Assembly: GCF_036002505.1 (NCBI RefSeq)
Contig: NZ_DASYTH010000419.1
Location: 1-64,000 of the forward strand
Length of the DNA stretch: 64,000 nucleotides
Reading direction: 5' to 3'
DNA from: DASYTH01 sp036002505
Lineage (GTDB): Bacteria > Actinomycetota > Actinomycetes > Mycobacteriales > Pseudonocardiaceae
Position numbers and translations under genes: made by a program. This document shows positions 33,978 to 42,254 of the stretch, piece by piece. The notes below the pieces were generated by a model. The model saw only the letters and a list, made by a program, of their open reading frames with translations. It was not told where the DNA came from and ran no database searches. Position 1 is the stretch's first letter. Each line of letters opens with the position of its first letter.

Positions 33978-34639
33978 CCTGCCTCCTGGTGGTGGCGAAG
34001 GCTCCGGTCGCCGGCTTCGCCAAGACTCGTCTGAGTCCGGAAATCGGTGCGCGCCAAGCCGCCCGGCTCGCCGCCGCCGCCCTCCTCGACACCCTGGACG
34101 CCGTGCTCACCACACCGGACACGATCCCCGTCGTGGCCGTCACCGGCGACCTCACCCGAGCCGAACGCGCTGCCGAGCTCGCCACCGCGCTCGCCCACTG
34201 CACGGTCATTCCTCAGCGTGGCCACGACTTCGCCACCCGCCTGGCCAACGCCCACGCCGACATCGCCACTCTCCACAGTGGACTTCCGGTGCTCCAGATC
34301 GGCATGGACACCCCGCAGCTGCACCCGGAACTTCTCGCCGAGTCCATCGACACCCTGCACACTCCGGGCACCGACGCCGTCCTCGGCCCGGCCACCGACG
34401 GCGGCTGGTGGGCCCTCGGCCTCCGTTCCCCGGTCCACGCCACCGTGCTGCGCGAGGTTCCCATGTCCCGTCCGGACACCGGTGCCCGCACCAACCACGC
34501 CCTGCGGCGCGCCGGACTCACGGTCAGCGAACTTCCCCAACTGTCCGATGTGGACACCGTGGCCGACGCGTTCCAGGTCGCCGCGCTGGCCCCAATGGGC
34601 CGGTTCGCCGCCGAAATGCTCGCGGAGGTACCGGGTTGA
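33974..34639 (+). CDS. DUF2064 glycosyltransferase-like protein
   Basis: A 221-residue protein of the DUF2064/TIGR04282 group, a nucleotidyltransferase-like GT-A fold. Diagnostic stretches are LLVVAKAPVAGFAKTRLSPEIGARQAARLA at the N-terminus and LQIGMDTPQLHPELL with DAVLGPATDGGWWALGL in the middle. Members are found with GT2 enzymes and methyltransferases, as here. The GTG at 33974 overlaps the previous stop. The biochemical reaction has not been settled for most members. Confidence 0.85.
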   Translation: MTCLLVVAKAPVAGFAKTRLSPEIGARQAARLAAAALLDTLDAVLTTPDTIPVVAVTGDLTRAERAAELATALAHCTVIPQRGHDFATRLANAHADIATLHSGLPVLQIGMDTPQLHPELLAESIDTLHTPGTDAVLGPATDGGWWALGLRSPVHATVLREVPMSRPDTGARTNHALRRAGLTVSELPQLSDVDTVADAFQVAALAPMGRFAAEMLAEVPG

Positions 34640-35262
34640 GGCACCGCGCCACCGCCTTCGAACCGGGCCTCCTGGGTCGCCGCTGCTGGCTGGAACTGGC
34701 CACCGGCGAACGGATCAGCCTCCCCATTCACCGTTGGCGATCCGACTCCGGTCCCGGCGACGAACTGCTCCTGACCCACTGCACCGGCCCGACCCTGGAC
34801 GTCGGCTGCGGACCAGGCCGCCTCACCGTCGCCCTCGTCGACCGCGGGATCGTTGCGCTGGGCGTCGACATCTCCCCCGTCGCCGTCCGGCTCACCCTGG
34901 CCCGCGGCGCACCGGCACTGCGGCGGGACGTGTTCGGCCGCCTGCCGGGCGAAGGCCGCTGGCGTCACGTACTGCTGGCCGACGGAAACATCGGGATCGG
35001 CGGCGACCCGGTCCGGCTCCTGCGGCGACTGGCCGAACTCCTCCACCGCGACGGAAGTGCCTTGGTGGAGCTGGATCCGCCGGGCCGCGGCCTGCACCGC
35101 TCCCACGTCCGGGTCGCCGGCTCCGCCTGGTTCGACTGGGCCTGGCTCGGCGTGGACGCCCTGCCGGACGCGGCGGCTCAGGCCGGAATGGCCGCCCGCT
35201 GGGTGCGGGAGCAGGCCGGACGCTGGTTCGCCGAGCTGGTCAGCCGTTCCGCTCCCGTCTGA
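34636..35262 (+). CDS. Class I SAM-dependent methyltransferase
   Basis: A 208-residue methyltransferase with motif I in TLDVGCGPGRLTVALVDRG (about residue 53) and GVDISPVAVRLTLARG as the second strand. It then has HVLLADGNIGIGGDPVRLLRR, a typical partner of the DUF2064/GT2 cassette. The start is TTG at 34636, overlapping the preceding stop (TTGA), so it is coupled to that gene. Its end overlaps the convergent DUF2127 gene by 23 bases. The substrate is unknown. Confidence 0.8.
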   Translation: MRHRATAFEPGLLGRRCWLELATGERISLPIHRWRSDSGPGDELLLTHCTGPTLDVGCGPGRLTVALVDRGIVALGVDISPVAVRLTLARGAPALRRDVFGRLPGEGRWRHVLLADGNIGIGGDPVRLLRRLAELLHRDGSALVELDPPGRGLHRSHVRVAGSAWFDWAWLGVDALPDAAAQAGMAARWVREQAGRWFAELVSRSAPV

Positions 35263-35719
35263 GCTGCCGGTACTCCCGCAGCACCAGAACGATGATCACG
35301 ACGTCGATGGCCGCGAAGATCGGGAGCGCGAGGGAACCCGTGCGGGCAGCCCGGTAGAGCTCGTAGACGACGAAGCCGGCGAGCACGACGGCGGCGACGG
35401 GGTAGGCGGGCATGAGCCTGCGCAGCAGGGCGATCACCAGGGCGATCTTGATCAGGCCGTGCAGCAGCAGGTAGATGATCGCGAACGTGCGGGTGGAGCC
35501 GTCGGCGAAGTCGTGTGCGGCCTTGCTGAGGTGCCGGGCGAGCGTGCCCTCGTGATCGCCGAGGAGGTCGCGGGTGATCACCGCGTTGGCCAGTCCGGTG
35601 ATCGCGGACGGCGGGATGACCGCCAGCACCAGCGCGCCGACCACTTGGACGGCGCCGTCGACGCCCTTCACCGTGACGGCGACGTCGAACAGCTTCTCGG
35701 TGGTGGTCCTTGCCCTCAC
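35240..35719 (-). CDS. DUF2127 membrane protein
   Basis: About 160 residues with four hydrophobic segments (VQVVGALVLAVIP, FAIIYLLLHGLIKIALVIALL, PVAAVVLAGFVVYELY, LALPIFAAIDVVIIVLVL). The DUF2127 pattern KLFDVAVTVKGVDGAVQVVGAL and YLLLHGLIKIALV is clear. A GTG at 35719 is preferred over the upstream start at 35755. The function is unknown. Confidence 0.8.
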   Translation of the reverse strand: MRARTTTEKLFDVAVTVKGVDGAVQVVGALVLAVIPPSAITGLANAVITRDLLGDHEGTLARHLSKAAHDFADGSTRTFAIIYLLLHGLIKIALVIALLRRLMPAYPVAAVVLAGFVVYELYRAARTGSLALPIFAAIDVVIIVLVLREYRQLRRERNG

Positions 35720-35884
35720 CAGAACCAGTGTGCCGGAGAAAGCACAGAGCCACACGCGGGCGGGCGAGGGGTGAATCCGCCCGCGTGCGGCTCCGCTTCG
35801 GAGCCCCTCGATGGAGCTCTCGGCCGGCTCGGGGGCATCGAGCCGGGGTTGGTCTCGGCCGCGCCCTGCGGCCGAGCGTCTGTG

Positions 35885-37393
35885 TCAGCCGACGGTCTGC
35901 CCGGTGAGGGTGACGTCGACGGTGCGGGAACCGAGCACCAGCTTCACGGTGTCGCCGGGGTTGTGCGCGCGGACCGCGGCGACCAGGGCGTCGGAGGTGT
36001 CGATGCGCCGGCCGTCGAGCTGGGTGACCACGTCGCCCTGCTGCAGCCCGGCCTTGGCCGCCGGTCCGTCCGGGTTGACGCTCTGGATCTTGGCGCCGGA
36101 GCCGGCCGGGGTGTTGTCGGTGACCTGGACGCCGAGCACGGTCTGGGTGGCCTTGCCGGTCTTGGCGATCTCGTCGGCGGTGCGCCGCGCCTGGTCGATC
36201 GGGATGGCGAAGCCGATGCCCACCGAGCCGGCGTCGGAGTTGGCGCTGCGCGGGCTGTAGATGGCCGAGTTGATCCCGATCACCCGGCCCTGCAGGTCCA
36301 CCAGCGGGCCGCCGGAGTTGCCGGGGTTGATCGCGGCGTCGGTCTGGATGGCGTCCATCACGGTGGTCTGGTCGCCCTGGTCGCCGCCCGCCCGGGTGGG
36401 CCGGTGCAGCGCGCTGACGATGCCGGAGGTGACCGTGCCGGTCAGCTCGAACGGCGAGCCGATCGCCACCACGCCCTGGCCCACCCGAAGATCGTCGGAG
36501 CGGCCCAGGTCGACGACCGGCAGGCCGCTGACGCCCTGCGCCTTGACCACGGCGACGTCGGAGTTGGGATCCCGGCCGACGACGCTGGCGCTGGCCGTCT
36601 TGCCGTCCTGGAACACCGCGACGATCTGACCGCCGTCGACCGCCTCGGCGATCACGTGGTTGTTCGTCACGATCAGGCCGTCGGAGCTGATGACGAAGCC
36701 GGACCCCTCCCCTGCGGCGGTCCTGCTCCGCACCTGCAACTCGACGACGCTCGGCAGCACCTTGGCCGCCGCGCCCTCGACCGTGCCGGTGGCCGCCGGC
36801 GCCGTGGTGTTCGAGGCCGGCCGCGGCTGGTCCAGCGCGTTGGTCACCGGACCGCTGGGCGCGGCCCGGTTGTCGGCGACGAGGTAGCCGCCGGCCGCAC
36901 CGGCACCGCCACCGACGATCAGGGCGAGCACGACCAGCCCGGCCACCAGCCCGCGGCGTCCCTTCTCGGGGGCCGGAGGAACGTTCCGCGGTGGAATCGG
37001 CGGCAAGGTGTAGCCGGAGGTGGTCCCCGGCTGCCCCTGCCCACTGGCGAACGCCGTGCCGAACAGCACCGGCTCGGCCAGCCGCGGGTCGGGGTTGCCC
37101 CGGGGGCTCGCCGACGACCACGGATTCGGGTCCGCCGGGCGCGGTTCGGGGTTCTCCGGGGGGTTCGCCGGCGCCCACAGGTTCGGCTCGGCGGGGCGCG
37201 GTTCGGGGTTCTCCGGCGGGCTTGCGGACGACCACGGGTTCGGGTCGGCCGGGTGGCGCTCCGGGGCGCCCGGGTGGCGCGGATCGGCCGGGGTCCAGGA
37301 ACTGGACTGTTCCCGGTTTTCCGGCTGCCCCTGGTTCGCCGCCGCCCAGGGGTCCGACTCGGGCGCGGGCCCGTCCGGGTTGTGCTCGGTCAT
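35885..37393 (-). CDS. HtrA/DegP-type serine protease with PDZ domain
   Basis: A 502-residue membrane-anchored protease for envelope protein quality control. An N-terminal cytoplasmic region of about 140 residues holds about three near-copies of a 20-residue Pro/Glu/Trp-rich unit (PRPADPNPWSSASPPENPE). One helix follows (GLVAGLVVLALIVGGGAGAAGG), then the trypsin-like domain with the triad His in IVTNNHVI, Asp in DPNSDVAVV and Ser in INPGNSGGPL, and a C-terminal PDZ domain (DGPAAKAGLQQGDVVTQLDG). It lies downstream of an MprAB-like pair and a DeoR gene, as PepD does in mycobacteria. Confidence 0.9.
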   Translation of the reverse strand: MTEHNPDGPAPESDPWAAANQGQPENREQSSSWTPADPRHPGAPERHPADPNPWSSASPPENPEPRPAEPNLWAPANPPENPEPRPADPNPWSSASPRGNPDPRLAEPVLFGTAFASGQGQPGTTSGYTLPPIPPRNVPPAPEKGRRGLVAGLVVLALIVGGGAGAAGGYLVADNRAAPSGPVTNALDQPRPASNTTAPAATGTVEGAAAKVLPSVVELQVRSRTAAGEGSGFVISSDGLIVTNNHVIAEAVDGGQIVAVFQDGKTASASVVGRDPNSDVAVVKAQGVSGLPVVDLGRSDDLRVGQGVVAIGSPFELTGTVTSGIVSALHRPTRAGGDQGDQTTVMDAIQTDAAINPGNSGGPLVDLQGRVIGINSAIYSPRSANSDAGSVGIGFAIPIDQARRTADEIAKTGKATQTVLGVQVTDNTPAGSGAKIQSVNPDGPAAKAGLQQGDVVTQLDGRRIDTSDALVAAVRAHNPGDTVKLVLGSRTVDVTLTGQTVG

Positions 37394-37471
37394 AGGTCTA
37401 CCTTGCGCCCTCGGAATAAGAACTGCCTGAGATCATGCTGTGGAGTCCTGAATAACCACCGGGCGCGGCGA

Positions 37472-38263
37472 TCAAACCGCCGCCTCGTCCGGGGTGCTGG
37501 CGAGGATCAGCTCACCGACCCGGTCGGTCAGCAGCTCGTGAACGTCCTCGGCGAGGCCGTCGTCGGTGACCAGCACGTGGGCCTCGTCGAGGCTGGCGAT
37601 CGTGGAGATGCCGACGATGCCCCACTTGGTGTGGTCGGCCAGCACGACGAGCCGGCGGCCGGCCTCGACCAGCGCGCGGTCGGTCTCGCTCTCGTTGAGG
37701 TTCGGGGTGGTGAAGCCGGGTCCGTCGGCCATCCCGTGCACGCCGAGGAACACCACGTCCAGGTGCAGCGAGCGGAGCGTCTGCACGGCGACCGGGCCGA
37801 CCAGCGCGTCGGACGGGGTGCGCACGCCGCCGGTGAGCACCACGGTGCGGTCGGTGCGGCCGGCCCGCTGCAGCGCGTCGGCCACCCGGATCGAGTTGGT
37901 GACCACGGTCAGCTCCGGCACGTCGTCGAGGAACCGGGCGAACGTCCAGGTGGTGGTGCCGGCGGAGATGCCGATGGCGGTGCCCGGGCGGATCAGCCCG
38001 GCGGCCCGGGCGCAGATCGCCTCCTTCTGCGGCAGCGCGCGCACCGACTTCGCCTCGAAGCCAGGCTCCTCGGTGCTGCGCCCGACCACGGACGTGGCGC
38101 CGCCGTACACCTTCTCCGCCAGGCCGCGCTTGGCGAGCACGTCCAGGTCCCGCCGGATGGTCATGTCGGAGACACCCAGCCGGGTGACCAGCTCGTTCAC
38201 CTGAACGGCGCCGGTGCGGCGGATCTCGTCCAGAATCAGTTCCTGACGCTGCCGTGCAAGCAC
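37472..38263 (-). CDS. DeoR/GlpR-family transcriptional regulator
   Basis: A 263-residue repressor-type regulator. The DeoR helix-turn-helix opens the protein (RQRQELILDEIRRTGAVQVNELVTRLGVSDMTIRRDL) with KVYGGAT after it. The C-terminal sugar-phosphate-sensing domain shows IGISAGTTTWTFARFL, VVTNSIRVADAL, VLTGGVRTPSDALVGP and VVLADHTKWG. It probably answers to a phosphorylated sugar, but its target is not evident; neither neighbour is a sugar-use gene. Two tandem hairpins lie upstream. Confidence 0.9.
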   Translation of the reverse strand: MLARQRQELILDEIRRTGAVQVNELVTRLGVSDMTIRRDLDVLAKRGLAEKVYGGATSVVGRSTEEPGFEAKSVRALPQKEAICARAAGLIRPGTAIGISAGTTTWTFARFLDDVPELTVVTNSIRVADALQRAGRTDRTVVLTGGVRTPSDALVGPVAVQTLRSLHLDVVFLGVHGMADGPGFTTPNLNESETDRALVEAGRRLVVLADHTKWGIVGISTIASLDEAHVLVTDDGLAEDVHELLTDRVGELILASTPDEAAV

Positions 38264-38320
38264 AACAAAATACTACGCACTCGAACGGCGGATCTTGTGG
38301 GCTTCTCCGGAGCCGATGTC

Positions 38321-38385
38321 CGACTTGTCGCGGGAACTACCCGTGACAAGTCGGACCCGTCGTGGGAACTTCCCGCGACAAGTCG
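38321..38385. repeat. Tandem hairpin repeat after the histidine kinase gene
   Basis: CGACTTGTCGCGGGAA (38321-38336) pairs perfectly with TTCCCGCGACAAGTCG (38370-38385). The 33-base interior contains two more copies of the same units (CCCGTGACAAGTCG and GTCGTGGGA), so two side-by-side hairpins can also form. It directly abuts the TAA stop at 38386 and probably works as a terminator. Confidence 0.8.
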
Positions 38386-39804
38386 TTAGGCGGGCACTCC
38401 GGGGAGGCGCAACGTGAACACCGCGCCGCCCTCGGGGGCATGGCCGGCAAGGACCTCGCCGCCGTGCCGGAGCGCCGCCTGCTTGACGATGGCGAGGCCG
38501 AGGCCGGAGCCGGGCAGCGTGCGGGCCTCCGACGAGCGGTAGAACCGGTCGAACACCCGAGGCAGGTCCTCGTCCTTGATCCCCGGGCCCTGGTCGGCCA
38601 CCTGGAGCACGGCGAAGCCGTCGCCGGTCGGCCCGAGCCGGACCTGGACCGTGCCGGCCGGCGGGCTGAACTTGATCGCGTTGTCCAGCAGGTTGAGTAC
38701 CGCCCGCTCCAGCGACCCGGCGTCGCCGATCAGCCGCCACGGCTGCACCACCACGTCGAAGTGCAGGTCCGCGGCGCGGCGCCGGGCCCGGTCCAGCGCC
38801 TGCTCCACGACGTCGCCGAGGTCCACCGGCTCCCAGACGATCTGCGTGGCGTCCTCGCGGGACAGCTCGACCAGGTCGCCGATGAGCTGGGTCAGCTCGT
38901 CCAACTGGGCGCGCACGTCGGCGTTGATCTCCTTCTTGTCCTTTTCGGACAGTGACGGGGCGTTCGGCGCCTCGGCGGCCAGCAGCAGCTCCAGGTTGGT
39001 ACGCAAGGAGGTCAGCGGCGTGCGCAGCTCGTGCCCGGCGTCGGTGACCAGGCGGCGCTGGTGCTCCTGCGCCTCGGCCACCGCGCCGAGCATCGCGTTG
39101 AAGCTCAGCGTGAGCCGGGCCAGCTCGTCGTCCCCGCTGACCGGGATCGGCCGCAGGTCACCGGTTCTGGCCACCCGCTCGGTCGCCTGGGTGAGCCGCT
39201 GCACCGGGCGCAGGCTCCCCCGGGCCACCGCGGTACCGGCGAGGGCGGCGAGCACGATGCCCGCGCCGCCGATCACGATCAGCACGATCGCCAGGTTGGC
39301 GAGCGTGTCCTTGGTGGGCTTCAACGGCTGGGCGATCACCAGCGCCGCGGTGGCGCCGGACCCCGAGGCGGTCCCGATCCGGTAGGGCACCGCGAGGACC
39401 CGGGAGTCGGTGCGCGTATCGGTGCGAATGGACTGGGTGGACCGGCGGGCCGCCACCTGGAGCTCGTCGTTGCCGATCGGCGGACGGGTCACCGGCTCGG
39501 GCAGCAGCGAGTCGCCGTCGCCGTTGATGATGTCGAACTGGATGTCGGACAGCCGGAAGAAGTACGTGGGGATCTTCTCGCCCCGGCTGCCCACCACGGT
39601 GGGGTCGTTCACCAGGCTGCTCGCCCGGCCCACCAGAGTGTCGTCGACCTGCTGGTACAGCCGCTGGTACACGGTGAGGTACGCGCCGATCGAGACGAGC
39701 GCCACCGCGGCCGCCACGCACACCGCGGCCAGCAGCGCCACCCGGGCCCGCAGCGACATCCGCTGGCGCCGGGGAACCGCCTGGTGCCGCTGAAGATCGA
39801 TCAC
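38386..39804 (-). CDS. MprB-like sensor histidine kinase
   Basis: A kinase of about 470 residues. Two helices (ALLAAVCVAAAVALVSIGAYL and AIVLIVIGGAGIVLAALAGT) bracket an extracellular sensor domain of about 140 residues. HAMP (RPVQRLTQATERVARTGDL), H-box (RRLVTDAGHELRTPLTSLR), N-box (VLNLLDNAIKFSPP) and G-boxes (VADQGPGIKDEDL, GSGLGLAIVKQAA) follow. The GTG at 39804 is preferred. A hairpin repeat immediately upstream supplies the GAGG that would serve as its ribosome site. It pairs with the regulator upstream, resembling MprAB of mycobacteria. Confidence 0.87.
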   Translation of the reverse strand: MIDLQRHQAVPRRQRMSLRARVALLAAVCVAAAVALVSIGAYLTVYQRLYQQVDDTLVGRASSLVNDPTVVGSRGEKIPTYFFRLSDIQFDIINGDGDSLLPEPVTRPPIGNDELQVAARRSTQSIRTDTRTDSRVLAVPYRIGTASGSGATAALVIAQPLKPTKDTLANLAIVLIVIGGAGIVLAALAGTAVARGSLRPVQRLTQATERVARTGDLRPIPVSGDDELARLTLSFNAMLGAVAEAQEHQRRLVTDAGHELRTPLTSLRTNLELLLAAEAPNAPSLSEKDKKEINADVRAQLDELTQLIGDLVELSREDATQIVWEPVDLGDVVEQALDRARRRAADLHFDVVVQPWRLIGDAGSLERAVLNLLDNAIKFSPPAGTVQVRLGPTGDGFAVLQVADQGPGIKDEDLPRVFDRFYRSSEARTLPGSGLGLAIVKQAALRHGGEVLAGHAPEGGAVFTLRLPGVPA

Positions 39805-39807
39805 GCC

Positions 39808-39898
39808 ATCACCTCGCAAGCCCGGTGATGGCCGAACCCGCCGCCTCGCAGGCTCGGCGGCGGGGCAGTGTCGAATGGTTCGCTCGCAAGCTCGCTCA
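39808..39898. repeat. Three hairpins with a shared 10-base loop
   Basis: Units at 39808-39829 (ATCACC/GGTGAT stem), 39837-39864 (CCCGCCGCC/GGCGGCGGG stem) and 39879-39898 carry the loop TCGCARGCYC, the reverse complement of GRGCYTGCGA. Stems differ completely but remain paired. The block fills the gap between response regulator and kinase genes. The 42597-42659 repeat is the same family in the opposite orientation. Confidence 0.85.
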
Positions 39899-40591
39899 CG
39901 GAGGCGTCTCGCGGAGCACGTACCCGACCCCGCGCACGGTGTGGATCAGGCGGGGCTCGCCGGCCGCCTCGGTCTTGCGGCGCAGGTAGCCGACGTAGAC
40001 CTCGAGCGCGTTGCCCGAGGTGGGGAAGTCGTAGCCCCAGACCTCTTCCAGGATCCGGCCGCGGGTGAGCACCTGCTTGGGGTGCGCGAGCAGCAGTTCG
40101 AGCAGCGCGAACTCGGTGCGGGTGAGGCTGATCGAACGGTCGCCGCGGCGCACCTCGCGGGTGCCCAGGTCCATGGTGAGGTCGGCGAAGGTCAGCGGCG
40201 GGTCGGTGCGCGTGTCGCCGTCCCGGTCGGCCACCGCCCGGCGCAGCAGCGCGCGCAGCCGGGCCAGTAGCTCTTCCAGAGCGAACGGCTTGGGCAGGTA
40301 GTCGTCGGCGCCGGCGTCCAGCCCGGCCACCCGGTCGGACACCAGATCCCGCGCGGTGAGCACGAGGATCGGCAGGTCGTCACCGGTGCCGCGGAGCCGC
40401 CGGCACACCTCGAGCCCGTCGAGGCGGGGCATCATCACGTCCAGCACCATCGCGTCCGGTCGCGCGGACTGCACCGAGTCCAGCGCCTGCTGCCCGTCGC
40501 TCGCCAGGTCCACCTGGTACCCGTTGAACTGCAGTGAGCGCCGTAGTGACTCCCGCACGGCGCGGTCGTCGTCAACTACGAGAATCCGCAT
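39896..40591 (-). CDS. MprA-like OmpR-family response regulator
   Basis: A 231-residue regulator starting MRILVVDDDRAVRESLRRSL, with phosphoacceptor Asp in DAMVLDVMMPRLDG (about residue 49), Lys in YLPKPFALEELLARL, and a C-terminal winged helix ending YVGYLRRKTEAAGEPRLIHTVRGVGYVLRE. These features and the partner kinase fit MprAB, which responds to envelope stress and in mycobacteria controls HtrA-type proteases. An HtrA gene lies two genes downstream, in keeping with that. The start at 40591 is chosen from the domain boundary. Confidence 0.9.
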   Translation of the reverse strand: MRILVVDDDRAVRESLRRSLQFNGYQVDLASDGQQALDSVQSARPDAMVLDVMMPRLDGLEVCRRLRGTGDDLPILVLTARDLVSDRVAGLDAGADDYLPKPFALEELLARLRALLRRAVADRDGDTRTDPPLTFADLTMDLGTREVRRGDRSISLTRTEFALLELLLAHPKQVLTRGRILEEVWGYDFPTSGNALEVYVGYLRRKTEAAGEPRLIHTVRGVGYVLRETPP

Positions 40592-40642
40592 GCCGTCAGT
40601 GTTCCCCGTGCTGCTGAGACGCGCCTGAGAAGGGTCGGAGTG

Positions 40643-40691
40643 CGATGAAGGGGGCCTTCCTCTCACCGGGCGTGAGAAAGGCCCCCTTCAT
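40643..40691. terminator. Strong hairpin terminator after the Eis-like gene
   Basis: GATGAAGGGGGCCTT (40643-40657) pairs with AAGGCCCCCTTCATC (40677-40691), and the interior forms a further TCTCAC/GTGAGA stem. It lies six bases beyond the stop of the leftward acetyltransferase gene. The GAAGG...CCTTC style matches the hairpin at 54423-54465. Confidence 0.88.
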
Positions 40692-40697
40692 CGCCCT

Positions 40698-41891
40698 TCA
40701 GAACGAGTTCGCCATCCGCACCGGTCGCGGCGCTCCGGTCAGCGCGTCCAGGTGCGCGGCGGCCTTGGGGTCCCCGTCGAGCAGGCCGGCGCGGCGGAGC
40801 ATGGCGGTGTCGGCGGAACCGGCGTACCAGGGGCCGAGGGCGCGGGCGTGCAGGCGGACCGCGCCGGTGCCGCCGGGCTCGCAGAAAACCGTGTCGCCGT
40901 CGAACACGATGCGGTGCCGGCCGGCCTGCCACGAGGCGTGCGGGTCGGCCACCTCGACGTCCACGGCGAGCGGGCGCAGGTGCGCGGTCAGCGGCCAGCC
41001 GCGCGCGGCGACCGCGGCGGGCAGGTCCACCACGCGGAGCATCCACGGGTGGTTGCGCACGTCGTGCAGCACCGGTTGGGCGAGGAACAGGTCGCGCACG
41101 GCCGGGTCGACCACCCGCAGCGACACGTCGTGCAGCACGCCGGCCCAGCTGGCGAGCTGGCGGAGCAGCTTGCCGGCGGTGTCGGCGTCGTCGGCGATCA
41201 AGTCGTAGACGATCAAGCGCTCGCCCTCGGGCCGCTCCGCGGTGAGGTAGCCGCGCAGGCCGTCCACGCCCGGCACCACGTCCACGATGTCCAGCTCGAA
41301 GACGTCCTCCGGGTTGTCCGCCTTCGTCGCGCGGTCCAGCATTCCGTCCACAGTGGACGCGAAGGCGAGGTAGGCCTGGTGCAGCGCGGGCAGGTCCTCC
41401 CGCGTGGCCGGGCGGATCGTCCGGTGCGTGACCGGCTTGGGCAGCAGGGCGAGCAGGTCCAGCGGCAGGATCATCAGCTCGTAGACGCCGGTCTGCTCCC
41501 AGCCCCGGCCGCGGTAGAGCGGCGGAACCGACGGGAACAGCGCGGAAATGCACTGACCGGCGTCGCGCAGCCCGACCAGGGCGCGGTCCAGCAGCGCGGT
41601 GGCCACGCCGCGACCGCGGGCGTACGGGTCGACGGCGACGCTGGCCAGGCCGCCCATCGGCACCGCCTTACCGCCGAAGAACTGGCGGTAGTCCCGGGAC
41701 CGCAGGAAGCCGGCGGGCCGGCCGTCGAGCTCGGCGACCAGCCCCCACCAGCCCTCATAACCGTCCGGCCAGTACGGGTTCGCGCCACGGTTGGGATCCG
41801 GCTCCCGCGGCCCGCCGAACGCGATCCGGCGGATGCGGTACAGCTCCTCGGCGTCCTCCTCGCGGCTCTCCCGAACCAGCACCTCCGTCAC
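40698..41891 (-). CDS. Eis-like GNAT acetyltransferase
   Basis: A 397-residue protein with the three-part Eis plan. An N-terminal GNAT domain (GLVAELDGRPAGFLRSRDYRQFFGGKAVPMGGLASVAVDPYARGRGVATALLDRAL) is followed by a second GNAT-like domain and an SCP-type C-terminal domain. Eis of mycobacteria acetylates aminoglycosides and protein lysines at several positions. The role here is inferred, and drug modification is not certain. The GTG at 41891 overlaps the stop of the EthD gene (GTGA), so the two are coupled. Confidence 0.87.
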   Translation of the reverse strand: MTEVLVRESREEDAEELYRIRRIAFGGPREPDPNRGANPYWPDGYEGWWGLVAELDGRPAGFLRSRDYRQFFGGKAVPMGGLASVAVDPYARGRGVATALLDRALVGLRDAGQCISALFPSVPPLYRGRGWEQTGVYELMILPLDLLALLPKPVTHRTIRPATREDLPALHQAYLAFASTVDGMLDRATKADNPEDVFELDIVDVVPGVDGLRGYLTAERPEGERLIVYDLIADDADTAGKLLRQLASWAGVLHDVSLRVVDPAVRDLFLAQPVLHDVRNHPWMLRVVDLPAAVAARGWPLTAHLRPLAVDVEVADPHASWQAGRHRIVFDGDTVFCEPGGTGAVRLHARALGPWYAGSADTAMLRRAGLLDGDPKAAAHLDALTGAPRPVRMANSF

Positions 41892-42208
41892 TCAACAACC
41901 TCCGCGGAGAACATGGCGACGAGCTCCATTCCGCCGATCTCGGTGAGGTTCGCGCCGGCGGCCTGCCATTCGGGGGAGGCGAAGCCGGCCTTCATGGCGC
42001 CCTTGGACTCGAAGTAGAGCTCGGCGATCAGGTACGGCTGGGTGTTCTCACCGAGGAAGCCGGGGACGAACGTGCGCGTCACCTTGGCGATCTCCTGGCG
42101 GACCAGGCCGGGCACCTGGTCGATGAGTGGCTTGTGCGACTCGAAGTACTTCGAGTCGAACGCGGCCGGGTCGTCCGGGGTGCGGTACAGCGCGACGTAC
42201 TTGATCAC
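41888..42208 (-). CDS. EthD-family dimeric alpha/beta barrel protein
   Basis: A 106-residue protein: VIKYVALYRTPDDPAAFDSKYFESHKPLIDQVPGL is the usual EthD opening, with a conserved His in ESHKPL, and YLIAELYFESKGAMKAGFASPEWQ follows. EthD proteins are small homodimers needed for some monooxygenase pathways or of unknown role. It starts with GTG at 42208, and its stop is coupled to the Eis-like start. It is divergent from the broken phosphatase gene 46 bases away. Confidence 0.83.
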   Translation of the reverse strand: MIKYVALYRTPDDPAAFDSKYFESHKPLIDQVPGLVRQEIAKVTRTFVPGFLGENTQPYLIAELYFESKGAMKAGFASPEWQAAGANLTEIGGMELVAMFSAEVVE

Positions 42209-42254
42209 GGAGTCTCCTCGGGGCGATCGGGGTTGCACCAGGCACCATAGTGCG

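Noticed and set aside
34853..38389. A very long open frame of over 1,100 codons on the plus strand
   Set aside because: It runs antisense to the DUF2127, HtrA and DeoR genes and through a methyltransferase in the wrong frame. Its composition (His/Gln/Arg/Gly-rich) is the usual shadow of high-GC coding DNA.
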